A stretch of DNA of 64,000 nucleotides from Motilimonas pumila (GTDB lineage Bacteria; Pseudomonadota; Gammaproteobacteria; Enterobacterales; CBDFNC01), in assembly GCF_003596335.1 (NCBI RefSeq), contig NZ_QZCH01000014.1, forward strand, positions 1 through 64,000. Direction: 5' to 3'. The notes below the pieces were generated by a model, which was not told the origin of the DNA, did not search any database, and worked only from the letters and a program-made list of their open reading frames with translations. Both the position numbers and the translations under genes were made by a program. Shown one piece after another: positions 25,954-35,117 of the stretch (position 1 is its first letter; each line of letters begins with the position of its first letter).

Positions 25954-27098
25954 AAATTCTCCATATAGGTAAGTATTACCCTCCATTTATGGGCGGCATC
26001 GAGAACTTTATGGCAGATTTATTGCCTGAACAGTCCCGGCAAGGGCATCAAGTCGCCGCCATTGTTCATCATCATGAGAAGCATCTACCTTATTTAAAGG
26101 AGGTCATTCATGGTTGCGCTATTCACCGTGTGCCTTTTTACGGCCAAATGGCTTACGCGCCGATCTCCCCTAGTTTTGGCTCATATTTAAACCAAGTTAT
26201 TTGTGAATTTTCACCTGATGTAATTCATATTCACATGCCGAACTTGTCGGCGATCTGGTGTTTATTTTCTTCACAAGCTAAAACTATTCCTTGGGTTGTT
26301 CATTGGCATGCGGATGTTATTGGAGCGGTTCCGGATCTAAAGATAAAAGTGCTTTACCCTATGTATGCATGTTTTGAAAATAGGATTTTAGATCGTTCAA
26401 CTAAGGTTATCGCTACTTCTCCTCCTTACCTTTCCTCTAGCCTTCCGTTACAAAAGTTTCGTCACAAAACAACGGTTATCCCGCTCGGAATTAACATTTC
26501 AGCTAAACCTTTTCAGTGTTTAGCTACTCGTTCAACTAAAGGTTCAGGTACTCGCCTAAGGCTTTTAGTCATTGGTCGACTCACTTATTACAAAGGACAT
26601 CGTTATTTATTAGAGGCTGTTGCTCAATTATGCGCAGAAGGACTAAATGTGCATTTAGATATTGTGGGGGGGGGAGAATTAGAAGCTGAAATTAAACAGC
26701 AGGTTTTACAACTTGAACTGGCTGCTAACGTACATTGTTTAGGTAAACTTTCTGATGATGACTTACACACAGCATTACATTCGTGCGATCTCATTTGCTT
26801 GCCTTCGATAGAACGGACAGAAGCTTTTGGTGTTGTTTTATTAGAAGCCGCGCGAGTGGAGAAGCCAGCTTTGGTGACTGATGTTAGTGGCAGTGGAATG
26901 TCTTGGGTGGTTCAGAGTGGCGTTACAGGGCTTGTTGCAAAGGCCGGCGATGTTGCTTCTTTAGCGCAACAGTTAAGAATGGCCTATGATGCTAGAGATT
27001 CACTGCATGCGATGGGAAAAGCAGCCAAGCAACGTTTAAATGAGAACTTTGACATATCTGTCATCTCAAGCAAAATCACAGCTTTGTGTTACTGCTGA
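25950..27098 (+). CDS. Glycosyltransferase family 4
   Basis: A 382-residue retaining GT-B enzyme. The acceptor-side loop YYPPFMGGIENFMADL is at residues 9-24 and HIHMPN near 91. The donor lobe has VIGRLTYYKGHRYLLEAV, GGGELEAEI, PSIERTEAFGVVLLEAA (E-x7-E) and SGVTGLV. The GTG start overlaps the previous stop. The family includes mannosyl-, glucosyl- and GlcNAc-transferases. A mannosyl donor (GDP-mannose) is available from manB/manC, but the assignment stays generic. Confidence 0.86.
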   Translation: MKILHIGKYYPPFMGGIENFMADLLPEQSRQGHQVAAIVHHHEKHLPYLKEVIHGCAIHRVPFYGQMAYAPISPSFGSYLNQVICEFSPDVIHIHMPNLSAIWCLFSSQAKTIPWVVHWHADVIGAVPDLKIKVLYPMYACFENRILDRSTKVIATSPPYLSSSLPLQKFRHKTTVIPLGINISAKPFQCLATRSTKGSGTRLRLLVIGRLTYYKGHRYLLEAVAQLCAEGLNVHLDIVGGGELEAEIKQQVLQLELAANVHCLGKLSDDDLHTALHSCDLICLPSIERTEAFGVVLLEAARVEKPALVTDVSGSGMSWVVQSGVTGLVAKAGDVASLAQQLRMAYDARDSLHAMGKAAKQRLNENFDISVISSKITALCYC

Positions 27099-27101
27099 TG
27101 G

Positions 27102-27920
27102 TTGAAACGGGTCGCAAAAAAGGCGTCAAATCTATACAATACGCACTTATTTTTTCTATCTATCAGTAACGGGCTAAGTTTGGCACCAGTTTCAACTAGA
27201 GATGTAGCGGTTGTGATACCTGCTTATAATGAGCAAGAAAGCATCGCTGCTGTTATCACAGAGTTAAAGCAAGCCGGCTTTAGCCACCTTTATATTGTTG
27301 ATGATGCGAGCACTGATGAGACCATTGAAGTTGCAAAATCAACGGGTGTTACTGTTATTCCCTTATTAAGGAATCTAGGCGCCTGGAAAGCGACGCAGAC
27401 GGGGCTAAGGCATGTCTACCATCTTGGGTACAGCCAAGCGGTTACCTTTGATGCCGATGGGCAACATCAAGCAAGCTCTATTCAAGCTTTGCTTCATACT
27501 CAATGGGAACAAGGTTCAGATGTTGTGATTGGCAGTTGCTCTGAACGTGGCAGTGCATCGAGGCAAGTTGCATGGCAGTATTTTCGAATGCTAACGGGCT
27601 TAAATATTGCTGACCTGACTTCAGGTTTGAGGTTGTATAACCTTTCAGCGCTACGGGTCTTATCTGCGAATGAAGCGACAATGTTAGATTATCAAGACTT
27701 AGGTGTATTATTGTTACTGCGACAGGCTCAATTAAGCATTGCCGAAGCTAAAGTTACCATGCGACAACGAGGGGACGGTATATCTCGTATTTTTAGCTCC
27801 TGGCGCGCGGTTATTGACTATATGCTTTACTCTTCATTTTTATGTTTAAGTAAAACGTCACCAAGTAATACTTTAAAATTACACTCTACCCTCAAAAGGA
27901 ACGTCAAAGATGAGTCATGA
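27102..27920 (+). CDS. DPM1/ArnC-like glycosyltransferase family 2
   Basis: The 272-residue protein starts at TTG and has a 30-residue leader before the GT-A core. The core contains VAVVIPAYNEQESIAAVI (from about 34), YIVDDASTDETIEV, LLRNLGAWKATQTGLRH and VTFDADGQHQ (DxD near 112). GSASRQVAWQYFRMLTGLNIADLTSGLRLY is the region typical of dolichyl/undecaprenyl-phosphate sugar synthases, shown here by its AxxTSGLR core. Such enzymes charge a lipid phosphate with a sugar for periplasmic use. It is followed by a DUF2304 protein and a TPR membrane protein, a known type of trio. It overlaps the DUF2304 gene by 11 bases. Confidence 0.84.
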   Translation: MKRVAKKASNLYNTHLFFLSISNGLSLAPVSTRDVAVVIPAYNEQESIAAVITELKQAGFSHLYIVDDASTDETIEVAKSTGVTVIPLLRNLGAWKATQTGLRHVYHLGYSQAVTFDADGQHQASSIQALLHTQWEQGSDVVIGSCSERGSASRQVAWQYFRMLTGLNIADLTSGLRLYNLSALRVLSANEATMLDYQDLGVLLLLRQAQLSIAEAKVTMRQRGDGISRIFSSWRAVIDYMLYSSFLCLSKTSPSNTLKLHSTLKRNVKDES

Positions 27921-28269
27921 GCTTTTATCGTCGATAATAGGCTTAGTCATTTGTGCTGGCATAATCTGTTTAGTGCGTAAAGATCAGCTTCATGTGAGAG
28001 CTGCATTACGTTGGATGCTTTTGGCTATTGTGATTGCATTTATTGGCATTGCTCCAGGCGTTATTGATGTAATTGGTCATGCGTTTGGTGTGGCATATCC
28101 TCCTATTATCCCCGTACTGATTGCACTTGGCTTATTATTGATCAAAGTATTGATTGCTGATATCCAACTCTCCAAAGCCAGGTTGCATTCAGAAAGGTTG
28201 GTGCAGCGAATTGCCATTTTAGAAAGTCGCATTGCAGCAGTTGAAGACGTAAAGGCAACCAAGTCATGA
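27910..28269 (+). CDS. DUF2304 family small membrane protein
   Basis: A 119-residue protein with three hydrophobic segments (about 5-22, 35-58 and 66-84), then a short charged helix (LHSERLVQRIAILESRIAAVE). The layout, with a cluster of positive residues after the first segment (VRKDQLHVRAAL) and a terminal coiled helix, fits DUF2304. That family is commonly encoded next to DPM-like glycosyltransferases in polysaccharide loci and may act as a membrane partner or lipid-sugar flippase helper. It overlaps both neighbours (11 and four bases), which supports a functional unit. Confidence 0.78.
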   Translation: MSHELLSSIIGLVICAGIICLVRKDQLHVRAALRWMLLAIVIAFIGIAPGVIDVIGHAFGVAYPPIIPVLIALGLLLIKVLIADIQLSKARLHSERLVQRIAILESRIAAVEDVKATKS

Positions 28270-30014
28270 AAATACACAGTTCTCCTTTATTTTCCATATT
28301 CACTCTGGGCTTGTTACTCACTGTTGCTGTCTTTATTACTTACTGGCCAAGCTTGTCGGTTCCTTTTTACTTCGACGATTACTCCAGCATAGTCAGTAAT
28401 GACGCAATTAAGGATTTATCAAATACCCAAGCTATTTGGGAATTCGCTCATTTGCGTTTTGTTACCTACTACAGTTTTGCGCTGAATTATCATTGGGCTG
28501 AGCTCGATTTATTTCATCTGCATACTACCAATATCCTGCTGCACTTAGTTACCTGCTTTAGTGTGTGGTGGCTAGCAGCTATGTTATTGCCTAAGCAAGG
28601 TATCAAAGCGGCCTGGGTGCCCTTCATTATTGCCCTCTTGTTTGCTTTACACCCCCTTAATACTCAGCCTGTAGTGTACCTTGTTCAACGAGGAGTGATT
28701 CTAGCTGCATTAGGGTTTGTTGTTGCGTTATGCTGCTATGTAAAGCTGCGGTGCGCTGAGACCATTCCAACGCGCGGTCTTTGGCTTGGGGGGGTAATTC
28801 TAGCCAGCGTATTTGCTATTTTTTCAAAACAAAACGCTGTGGTTCTGCCTGCTATATTGGTCTTAATAGAAGTTACCTTTTTTCAAAAAAATTGGCGCCC
28901 AAAGGGAGTTGTTGCCTCACTGGCGTTCCTGGCTGCGATTGCTGCTGTATTGGCCATGAATCTGGTTTTAACCGGTAATCCGGTTGAATTTTTAGCTCTT
29001 GATCAGTTACTAAGAGAGACGGATTTACTCTCTCGACAAGAGTACTTTCACGCTCAAGTTTCGGCAGTTTGGCTATACATTAAATTGTTTTTTGTTCCTG
29101 AGCCTTTGAAGCTGCACTACAATTACTATTTTTATTTAGCTTCCAGTGAGCATCAATTTTGGCTTGCGTCAATGAGTCATCTATTGTTAATCGCATTTGC
29201 GTTAGTGATGAATAAGCGTGTTGCTGTTATTAGTTTTGCCATTTTATTTTATTACCTTACCCACTTAGTCGAGTCTTCGGCACTGCCAATTAAAGATGTT
29301 ATTTTTGAACATCGCGCCTACTTACCCAATATGGGATTATGCTTTCTTGTGGTGACGGTTGTTTATTGGTTTTTACAAAAATTTGAGGTGCTAAAGAAGC
29401 CTGCTTCCCTCCTGTTCGGGTGTGCACTTTTACTACTCACATACATGGCTTTTGAGCGAAATCAGTTATGGCAAGATCCCATTGCTTTTTCGAAGCAGAA
29501 TGTGGTTGCGGAGCCAGGCAGTCAAACGGCGTGGAATATGTATGCCTTCTATTTACTTGAGCAAGAACGCTATGAAGAGGCCTTGAAAGCATTAGAAAAT
29601 GCATTTAAAACGGATAAGTACGGCAATGGTTCTAACTATTTCGATTCTGAAATGGTCAGTAATTTATTGCTCACATACTGGCGTTTGGGTTTATATGATA
29701 AAGCGGAAGATTTGTATCAAAAAACTGAAAGCCATATAGTAGACAAAAAATTAAAAACCGGCTTTTTGGTAGAAAGAGCCAATGCCTATGTCAAGCAAGG
29801 TGAACTGCAAACGGCGGTTGATCTTTATGCTCAAGCATTAGAGCTGGATGAAGAAAATGAAGCAGCATGGGTCAACTTAGGCACAGCACATGCGATGGCG
29901 GGCAGTTACCAGTCTTCTGCGCAAATCTTTGAGCATGTTTTATCTTTAAACCCAGCCAACCAAGAAGCGATCAGTAACCTTGCCAAGTTAAAAGCAATGT
30001 TGAGCAATAAATAA
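28266..30014 (+). CDS. GT-C-like membrane protein with TPR repeats
   Basis: The protein has 582 residues and about ten membrane segments up to residue 400, followed by a TPR domain (about 415-580). The TPRs are easy to see: [22 protein letters not shown], then [20 protein letters not shown] and [20 protein letters not shown]. The first periplasmic loop has [10 protein letters not shown], reminiscent of the acidic catalytic loop of GT-C lipid-sugar-dependent transferases (TMTC/PMT type). It could transfer a sugar from the lipid made by the DPM-like enzyme to a glycan or protein. A Wzy or ligase role is a less likely alternative. It overlaps the DUF2304 gene by four bases. Confidence 0.72.
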   Translation: MKIHSSPLFSIFTLGLLLTVAVFITYWPSLSVPFYFDDYSSIVSNDAIKDLSNTQAIWEFAHLRFVTYYSFALNYHWAELDLFHLHTTNILLHLVTCFSVWWLAAMLLPKQGIKAAWVPFIIALLFALHPLNTQPVVYLVQRGVILAALGFVVALCCYVKLRCAETIPTRGLWLGGVILASVFAIFSKQNAVVLPAILVLIEVTFFQKNWRPKGVVASLAFLAAIAAVLAMNLVLTGNPVEFLALDQLLRETDLLSRQEYFHAQVSAVWLYIKLFFVPEPLKLHYNYYFYLASSEHQFWLASMSHLLLIAFALVMNKRVAVISFAILFYYLTHLVESSALPIKDVIFEHRAYLPNMGLCFLVVTVVYWFLQKFEVLKKPASLLFGCALLLLTYMAFERNQLWQDPIAFSKQNVVAEPGSQTAWNMYAFYLLEQERYEEALKALENAFKTDKYGNGSNYFDSEMVSNLLLTYWRLGLYDKAEDLYQKTESHIVDKKLKTGFLVERANAYVKQGELQTAVDLYAQALELDEENEAAWVNLGTAHAMAGSYQSSAQIFEHVLSLNPANQEAISNLAKLKAMLSNK

Positions 30015-30031
30015 GAAAAATAAGGTTCTAT

Positions 30032-30913
30032 ATGAAAGGTATCATCTTAGCGGGAGGCAGTGGCACGCGGTTGCATCCTGTCACGTTAGCATCAAATAAA
30101 CAGTTATTACCTGTTTACGATAAACCTATGATCTATTATCCGTTAACAACGCTTCTGTTGTCGGGTATCAAAGATATTTTGATCATTGCAACGCCACATG
30201 ATAAGCCTATTTATGAAAAGTTATTTGGCAATGGTGAACAGTGGGGTATCAAGCTGCAGTTTGCCGAGCAACCCAGCCCAGATGGATTAGCACAAGCATT
30301 TATCATAGGTGAAGGTTTTATTGGTGATGACAGTGTGTGTTTGGTGCTTGGCGATAACATCTTTTATGGCCATGGTTTAGCGGATACGTTACAACAAGCT
30401 GCAGCCAGAGAATCTGGCGCGACTGTGTTTGGCTATTACGTACAAGACCCAGAGCGCTATGGCGTGGTGGATTTCAACGCTGATGGCAAAGCCCTAAGCA
30501 TTGAAGAAAAGCCTGCGCAACCAAAGTCTAAATACGCAGTGACCGGCTTGTATTTTTATGACAATAAAGTGGTTGAGTATGCCAAACAGATCAAACCTTC
30601 TCATCGAGGAGAGCTTGAGATAACGGACATTAATAGTCTTTATTTAGAAGCCGGCACCCTCAATGTGGAATTGTTAGGCCGAGGCACAGCTTGGCTTGAT
30701 ACCGGCACACACGACTCTTTGCTGGATGCCGCCAACTTTATTCGTGTCATTGAAAAGCGTCAAGGATTAAAGGTAGCATGTCCCGAAGAGGCTGCCTACA
30801 GAATGGGCTATATAGATGCTAAGCAATTAGACGCCCTCGCTCAGCCATTAGTGAAAAGCGGTTATGGTAAATACCTATTGTCTATCTTAGAAGAACAAAG
30901 AGTGATTGTATGA
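30032..30913 (+). CDS. rfbA: Glucose-1-phosphate thymidylyltransferase
   Basis: First step of dTDP-rhamnose synthesis: dTTP plus glucose-1-phosphate to dTDP-glucose. The 293-residue protein contains the nucleotidyltransferase loop [11 protein letters not shown] at residues 6-16, [16 protein letters not shown] near 25, LGDNIFYG near 108 and SIEEKP near 158. [13 protein letters not shown] near 223 is the RmlA allosteric/catalytic region. All match full-length RmlA. It is four bases overlapped with rfbC, so the order here is A-C-B, with D at 201. Confidence 0.96.
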   Translation: MKGIILAGGSGTRLHPVTLASNKQLLPVYDKPMIYYPLTTLLLSGIKDILIIATPHDKPIYEKLFGNGEQWGIKLQFAEQPSPDGLAQAFIIGEGFIGDDSVCLVLGDNIFYGHGLADTLQQAAARESGATVFGYYVQDPERYGVVDFNADGKALSIEEKPAQPKSKYAVTGLYFYDNKVVEYAKQIKPSHRGELEITDINSLYLEAGTLNVELLGRGTAWLDTGTHDSLLDAANFIRVIEKRQGLKVACPEEAAYRMGYIDAKQLDALAQPLVKSGYGKYLLSILEEQRVIV

Positions 30914-31455
30914 AGGTCGTAAACACCACCATTGCAGACGTTAAAATCATTGAGCCAACTGTTTTTGGTGATGACAGAGGCTTTTTTATGGAAACCTTTC
31001 AGTTGCGAGCTTTTCAAGAGCAAGTTGCCAATGTCGATTTTGTTCAGGATAATCACAGTAAGTCTAAACAAGGTATTCTTAGGGGCTTACATTATCAAAC
31101 TCAACACACGCAAGGTAAGCTGGTTCGTGTAGTATCTGGCGAAGTTTATGATGTCGCGGTTGACTTGCGAAAAAACTCAGCGACTTTCGGCGTCGCTGTT
31201 GGGGTATTGCTTTCTGCTGAGAATAAGCGCCAACTCTGGGTGCCAGCAGGTTTTGCGCATGGCTTTTATGTTACAAGTGAAACGGCTGAATTTGTCTACA
31301 AATGTACTGACTACTATCACCCTGAAAGTGAGGTTTCTATTTTATGGAGCGATCCAGAGTTGGCCATAGAATGGCCACTGGTTGATGGTAAACAGCCTGA
31401 CTTATCTGGCAAAGACCAACAAGGGCTCGCTTTTTCTCTGGCCCCAACCTTTTAG
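30910..31455 (+). CDS. rfbC: dTDP-4-dehydrorhamnose 3,5-epimerase
   Basis: A 181-residue cupin enzyme that epimerises C3 and C5 of dTDP-4-keto-6-deoxyglucose. Motifs: [12 protein letters not shown] near residue 19, the substrate/phosphate loop LRGLHYQTQ with the catalytic histidine near 62, [11 protein letters not shown] near 114, and the catalytic tyrosine in CTDYYHPE near 137. Size and motifs match RmlC. It overlaps rfbA by four bases (ATGA), and a 67-base spacer with a minor hairpin separates it from rfbB. Confidence 0.96.
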   Translation: MKVVNTTIADVKIIEPTVFGDDRGFFMETFQLRAFQEQVANVDFVQDNHSKSKQGILRGLHYQTQHTQGKLVRVVSGEVYDVAVDLRKNSATFGVAVGVLLSAENKRQLWVPAGFAHGFYVTSETAEFVYKCTDYYHPESEVSILWSDPELAIEWPLVDGKQPDLSGKDQQGLAFSLAPTF

Positions 31456-31522
31456 TTTTTAGCAGTGTTAGGTGCTGGTTTTGGCACCGCATTTGATCAT
31501 AATTTTTATAAAGTAGGAAACC

Positions 31523-32614
31523 ATGCAACGATTATTAGTAACCGGCGGAGCTGGATTTATTGGTGCTAACTTTGTCCATTACTGGTTAAGCAAGTACCCT
31601 CAAGATAAGGTTGTGGTGCTGGACGCATTAACCTATGCCGGTAACTTAAACAATTTGTTAAGTGCTAACGACAATAGCCAGCTGAGATTCGTTAAAGGCA
31701 GCATTAACAACCAAGAACTGGTTGAAATGCTTATGCTTGAAGAGGGCATTGACACTATCGTACATTTTGCAGCAGAGTCTCATGTAGATCGTTCTATTAC
31801 CGGCCCAGATGCATTTTTAGATACCAATATCAATGGTACTCATGCTTTACTTAAGGCTGCCCGAAATATTTGGCTTGCAGACCCGGCAAATCCAATGCCA
31901 CATCGTTTCCATCATGTGAGCACCGATGAAGTGTATGGCACCTTGGCAGCTGATGACCCCGCATTCACCGAACTTACGCCTTATGCTCCTAATTCGCCTT
32001 ATTCAGCCAGTAAAGCGGCGTCTGATCATTTAGTGCGGGCGTACAATGAAACCTATGGTTTACAGGTGACTACCAGTAATTGTTCTAACAATTATGGCTT
32101 TTTTCATTTCCCAGAAAAACTGATTCCACTTTGCCTAACGAATATTCTTGATAACAAAGCGTTACCAATATATGGCGACGGCAAACAAATTCGAGATTGG
32201 CTTTACGTTGAAGATCATTGCCGGGGCATAGATTTAGTCATTAAACAAGGTCGCATTGGTGAAACGTACAATATTGGGGGAGTGAACGAGTGGACTAATA
32301 TTGATATCGTTAACTTATTGTGTGAACTCATTGATAAGCGTTTTGCTGATAACCCTGAATTGGCCGCGCAGTATCCAAATGCCCCCGCAGCTAACGGTAA
32401 AGCGAGTAATTCACTGATTACCTATGTTGAAGATCGTGCGGGGCATGATCGTCGATATGCGGTGGCAACAGATAAGATTAAATCTGAATTAGGCTATGAG
32501 CCAGCCGAAACATTTGCCACGGGCATTGAAAAAACCATTGATTGGTATCTCAACCATGAGTCATGGTGGCGCAATGTACAAACCGGTGAATATCAGACGT
32601 TGAGACATTTATAA
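31523..32614 (+). CDS. rfbB: dTDP-glucose 4,6-dehydratase
   Basis: This enzyme makes dTDP-4-keto-6-deoxyglucose with tightly bound NAD. The 363 residues include TGGAGFIGANFVHYW at the N terminus, HFAAESHVDRSI near 83, the catalytic STDEVYG near 134 (Thr-Asp-Glu), and YSASKAASDHLV with the Tyr/Lys pair near 160. RDWLYVEDH and YNIGG follow. It is a full-length RmlB. Its stop overlaps by one base (TAATG) with the start of the second Wzm permease, linking rhamnose supply and export. Confidence 0.96.
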   Translation: MQRLLVTGGAGFIGANFVHYWLSKYPQDKVVVLDALTYAGNLNNLLSANDNSQLRFVKGSINNQELVEMLMLEEGIDTIVHFAAESHVDRSITGPDAFLDTNINGTHALLKAARNIWLADPANPMPHRFHHVSTDEVYGTLAADDPAFTELTPYAPNSPYSASKAASDHLVRAYNETYGLQVTTSNCSNNYGFFHFPEKLIPLCLTNILDNKALPIYGDGKQIRDWLYVEDHCRGIDLVIKQGRIGETYNIGGVNEWTNIDIVNLLCELIDKRFADNPELAAQYPNAPAANGKASNSLITYVEDRAGHDRRYAVATDKIKSELGYEPAETFATGIEKTIDWYLNHESWWRNVQTGEYQTLRHL

Positions 32615-33414
32615 TGTTAGCGTTTTTTTCTGCGCCCATTCGCCATCGTGCACTTATTTGGGCGATGGCTAAACGAGATATTGCAACAAAATACAAAGGC
32701 TCCTTGCTCGGCGTATTTTGGAGTTTCCTTAACCCCTTGCTGATGCTTGCCATTTACACTTTTGTTTTTAAATACATTTTTAAAGCTAAATGGGGCGTGG
32801 ATGAGAGTGGCATTGAGGTGGATTTTGCTACTTTATTATTTTCGGGTTTGCTGCTTCACGGCTGGCTAGCTGAAGTTTTCTCGCGCTCAGTATCTCTTAT
32901 TATGTCAAACGTAAACCTAGTTAAAAAGGTGCAGTTTCCACTGGAGGTTTTGCCTTGGGTAATGTTAGTCGCATCGGGAATACAGTTACTTATAGGCTTT
33001 GTGGTATTACTGGGCTTTATCATTTTTAACGGTATTGCTATTCAATGGCAACTCTTGCTTGTGCCCATTTTATTGTTACCGCTTGGGATGTTTTTATTAG
33101 GTGCTTCTTGGTTGGTTGCTGCGCTGGGTGTATTTATCCGTGATATAGAGCAATTTATGGTTTCTTTTATCACTGTGCTGTTATTTACCAGTACCATCTT
33201 TTTTTCACTGGATAACGCGCCAGAGGTCATTCGGCCTTTATTATTGTTTAACCCATTAACTATACCTGTTGAGGCTTTACGCGAAGCGGCGATATTTGGT
33301 CGTTTTGATGCTTGGGGGCCTTGGCTTATTTATACTGCGTCTGCGGCTATATTTATGTTCTTTGGACATTTTGTCTTTAAGCGTTTAAAGCCTTTGTTTT
33401 CTGATGTTCTATAG
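32614..33414 (+). CDS. wzm: Polysaccharide ABC exporter, permease (Wzm type), second copy
   Basis: A 266-residue ABC-2 permease. The family's N-terminal pattern is clear: HRALIWAMAKRDIATKYKGS, then LGVFWSFLNPLLMLAIYTFVF, then LFSGLLLHGWL and VKKVQFPLEVLP. It has about six membrane segments. It is more canonical than the permease at 4214 and belongs to the Wzm group that works with long, C-domain-containing Wzt. No ATPase gene follows: the next gene is gspE, and the only long Wzt lies 13 kb downstream at 46294. The pair therefore looks split by the type II secretion/surface-protein module. Confidence 0.9.
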   Translation: MLAFFSAPIRHRALIWAMAKRDIATKYKGSLLGVFWSFLNPLLMLAIYTFVFKYIFKAKWGVDESGIEVDFATLLFSGLLLHGWLAEVFSRSVSLIMSNVNLVKKVQFPLEVLPWVMLVASGIQLLIGFVVLLGFIIFNGIAIQWQLLLVPILLLPLGMFLLGASWLVAALGVFIRDIEQFMVSFITVLLFTSTIFFSLDNAPEVIRPLLLFNPLTIPVEALREAAIFGRFDAWGPWLIYTASAAIFMFFGHFVFKRLKPLFSDVL

Positions 33415-33455
33415 GCTATTTGATAGCGCGTGTTGTTGAATCTTGGTTGTGATAA

Positions 33456-35117
33456 ATGAAGTATCTAGGTGAGTATTTAGTTGAAGCGGGTGTGATTAAT
33501 GAACAAGATATTGATGACGCTTTGGCACAACAAAAAAAAGAAGGGCATAAACGTCTACTAGGCGAGATTTTTGTTTCGTCAGGGGTATGCTCTGAGTCTG
33601 AAATTTTAAGTGCGCTTTCCCAGCAGTTATCATTGCCAACCTTAGAGTCAGTGTTGGCTCAGATGGGGGAAGATGACATTGACATGGTTAAGCCATTAGA
33701 GACTGAACTGGCGTATTCATGGTGGCTCAGCAATGCTGCTTTTCCATTGTTAATTGAGAACTCAACGCTGTTTGTTGCAAAAGAAGATATCTTTGATGAC
33801 TTTGTAGCAGATGCAGTACGCCAACAACTGGGCTTAAAGTATCAGGTGATCTTAACATCGCACTATGAGTTTCGAAAACTAGCACAAACTTTAGAAGACC
33901 CTGACAATGATAAGTTAGAGCAGGGGGCCGAAGAAGAATCCAGTTCAGCACCTATTATAAAGTTAGTTAATAGTGTTATTCAGCAAGCCGTAGACGCAAA
34001 GGCTTCTGATATCCATTTTGAGATATTCCGCGGTGTATTTCGTGTGCGCATCCGTATCGATGGAGTATTACAAGAGGTTGAAAGGCCAAGCTTGGCCTTG
34101 CACGCTGCCGTTATTTCCCGCATTAAGCTAATGGCGGGGTTAGATATTTCTGAGAAGCGTTTACCACTGGATGGCCGGATTCGAGTAAAATTATCAGGTA
34201 AAAATATAGACATTCGTGTCGCGACCACGCCCACCGTTTACGGAGAAAATGTGGTCATGCGTTTGTTAGTGAATGAGCAGCAAAAAACGGAACAAAATAA
34301 AGAGCTGCACATGTTCCCGGATCACATGCAATCTTTGTATAAGCTAACAGAAAAGAAAGAGGGTATTTTCTTGGTCACAGGACCAACGGGTAGCGGTAAA
34401 ACCACCTCTTTGTATACCTTGCTCGGCAAACTCAACGATATGGATACCAAAATCATCACCGTTGAGGATCCTGTTGAATATCAAATGCCGGGTTTAACTC
34501 AAATTCAAGTGAACAGTGATATAGGGCTACATTTCTCAACGGTACTCAGATCTGCCCTGCGACAAGATCCAGATATCATGTTAATTGGTGAAATGCGTGA
34601 TAAAGAGACTGCACAAATTGCGGTGCAATCGGCATTAACCGGTCACTTCGTATTATCCACTCTGCATACCAATAATGCGCCAAGCAGTTTTATTCGTTTG
34701 AAAGACATGGGTATCCCAGATTATCTGATCAAATCTACCGTTGTAGGTATTATGGCTCAGCGTCTAGTAAGGCGCTTATGCCCTCACTGTCGCAGTGCTT
34801 GTGAGCATGAAGCCGACCGCGCGGGAGCATTAGGTTGGCAAAAAGTCGCACAAACATGGCCAGACATTTGCCCTAAAGATGTGACTTTTTATCGTGCGAA
34901 TGGCTGTGAGCATTGTAATGACACCGGCTACGTAGGACGGCTTGCGATTTTCGAGCTTTTGGTGGTTGATAATGAGGCCGGTGAGTTTGAAATTGAAAAC
35001 GAAAGCTTAAAGCAGTATGCCGAGAAGCAACACATGCGTACATTGAGGCAAGATGCATTAATTCGTGCCGCCTGCGGTGATACCAGCATTGATGAAATTA
35101 TGAGGGTCGTGGGTTAG
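33456..35117 (+). CDS. gspE: Type II secretion ATPase GspE
   Basis: The cytoplasmic hexameric ATPase that drives pseudopilus assembly. Over 553 residues: an N1E-like domain (YLVEAGVINEQDIDDAL), SDIHFEIF near 187, Walker A GPTGSGKTTSLY near 309, the Asp box ITVEDPVEYQ, Walker B LIGEMRDKETA near 375, and the His box TGHFVLSTLHTN. A tetracysteine zinc site follows, with CPHC and CEHC pairs near 440-490. GspE rather than PilB is supported by the neighbouring gspF-D genes. It begins a tight operon whose genes mostly overlap by one to eight bases. Confidence 0.94.
   Translation: MKYLGEYLVEAGVINEQDIDDALAQQKKEGHKRLLGEIFVSSGVCSESEILSALSQQLSLPTLESVLAQMGEDDIDMVKPLETELAYSWWLSNAAFPLLIENSTLFVAKEDIFDDFVADAVRQQLGLKYQVILTSHYEFRKLAQTLEDPDNDKLEQGAEEESSSAPIIKLVNSVIQQAVDAKASDIHFEIFRGVFRVRIRIDGVLQEVERPSLALHAAVISRIKLMAGLDISEKRLPLDGRIRVKLSGKNIDIRVATTPTVYGENVVMRLLVNEQQKTEQNKELHMFPDHMQSLYKLTEKKEGIFLVTGPTGSGKTTSLYTLLGKLNDMDTKIITVEDPVEYQMPGLTQIQVNSDIGLHFSTVLRSALRQDPDIMLIGEMRDKETAQIAVQSALTGHFVLSTLHTNNAPSSFIRLKDMGIPDYLIKSTVVGIMAQRLVRRLCPHCRSACEHEADRAGALGWQKVAQTWPDICPKDVTFYRANGCEHCNDTGYVGRLAIFELLVVDNEAGEFEIENESLKQYAEKQHMRTLRQDALIRAACGDTSIDEIMRVVG

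Noticed and set aside
28266..30014. Wzy polymerase or O-antigen ligase
   Set aside because: The C-terminal TPR domain, the FYFDDY loop and pairing with DPM/DUF2304 fit a GT-C transferase better; ABC-exported glycans do not need Wzy.
31456..31522. Hairpin GGTGC/GCACC after rfbC as terminator
   Set aside because: The stem is short and no T-tract follows; rfbB is probably co-transcribed.
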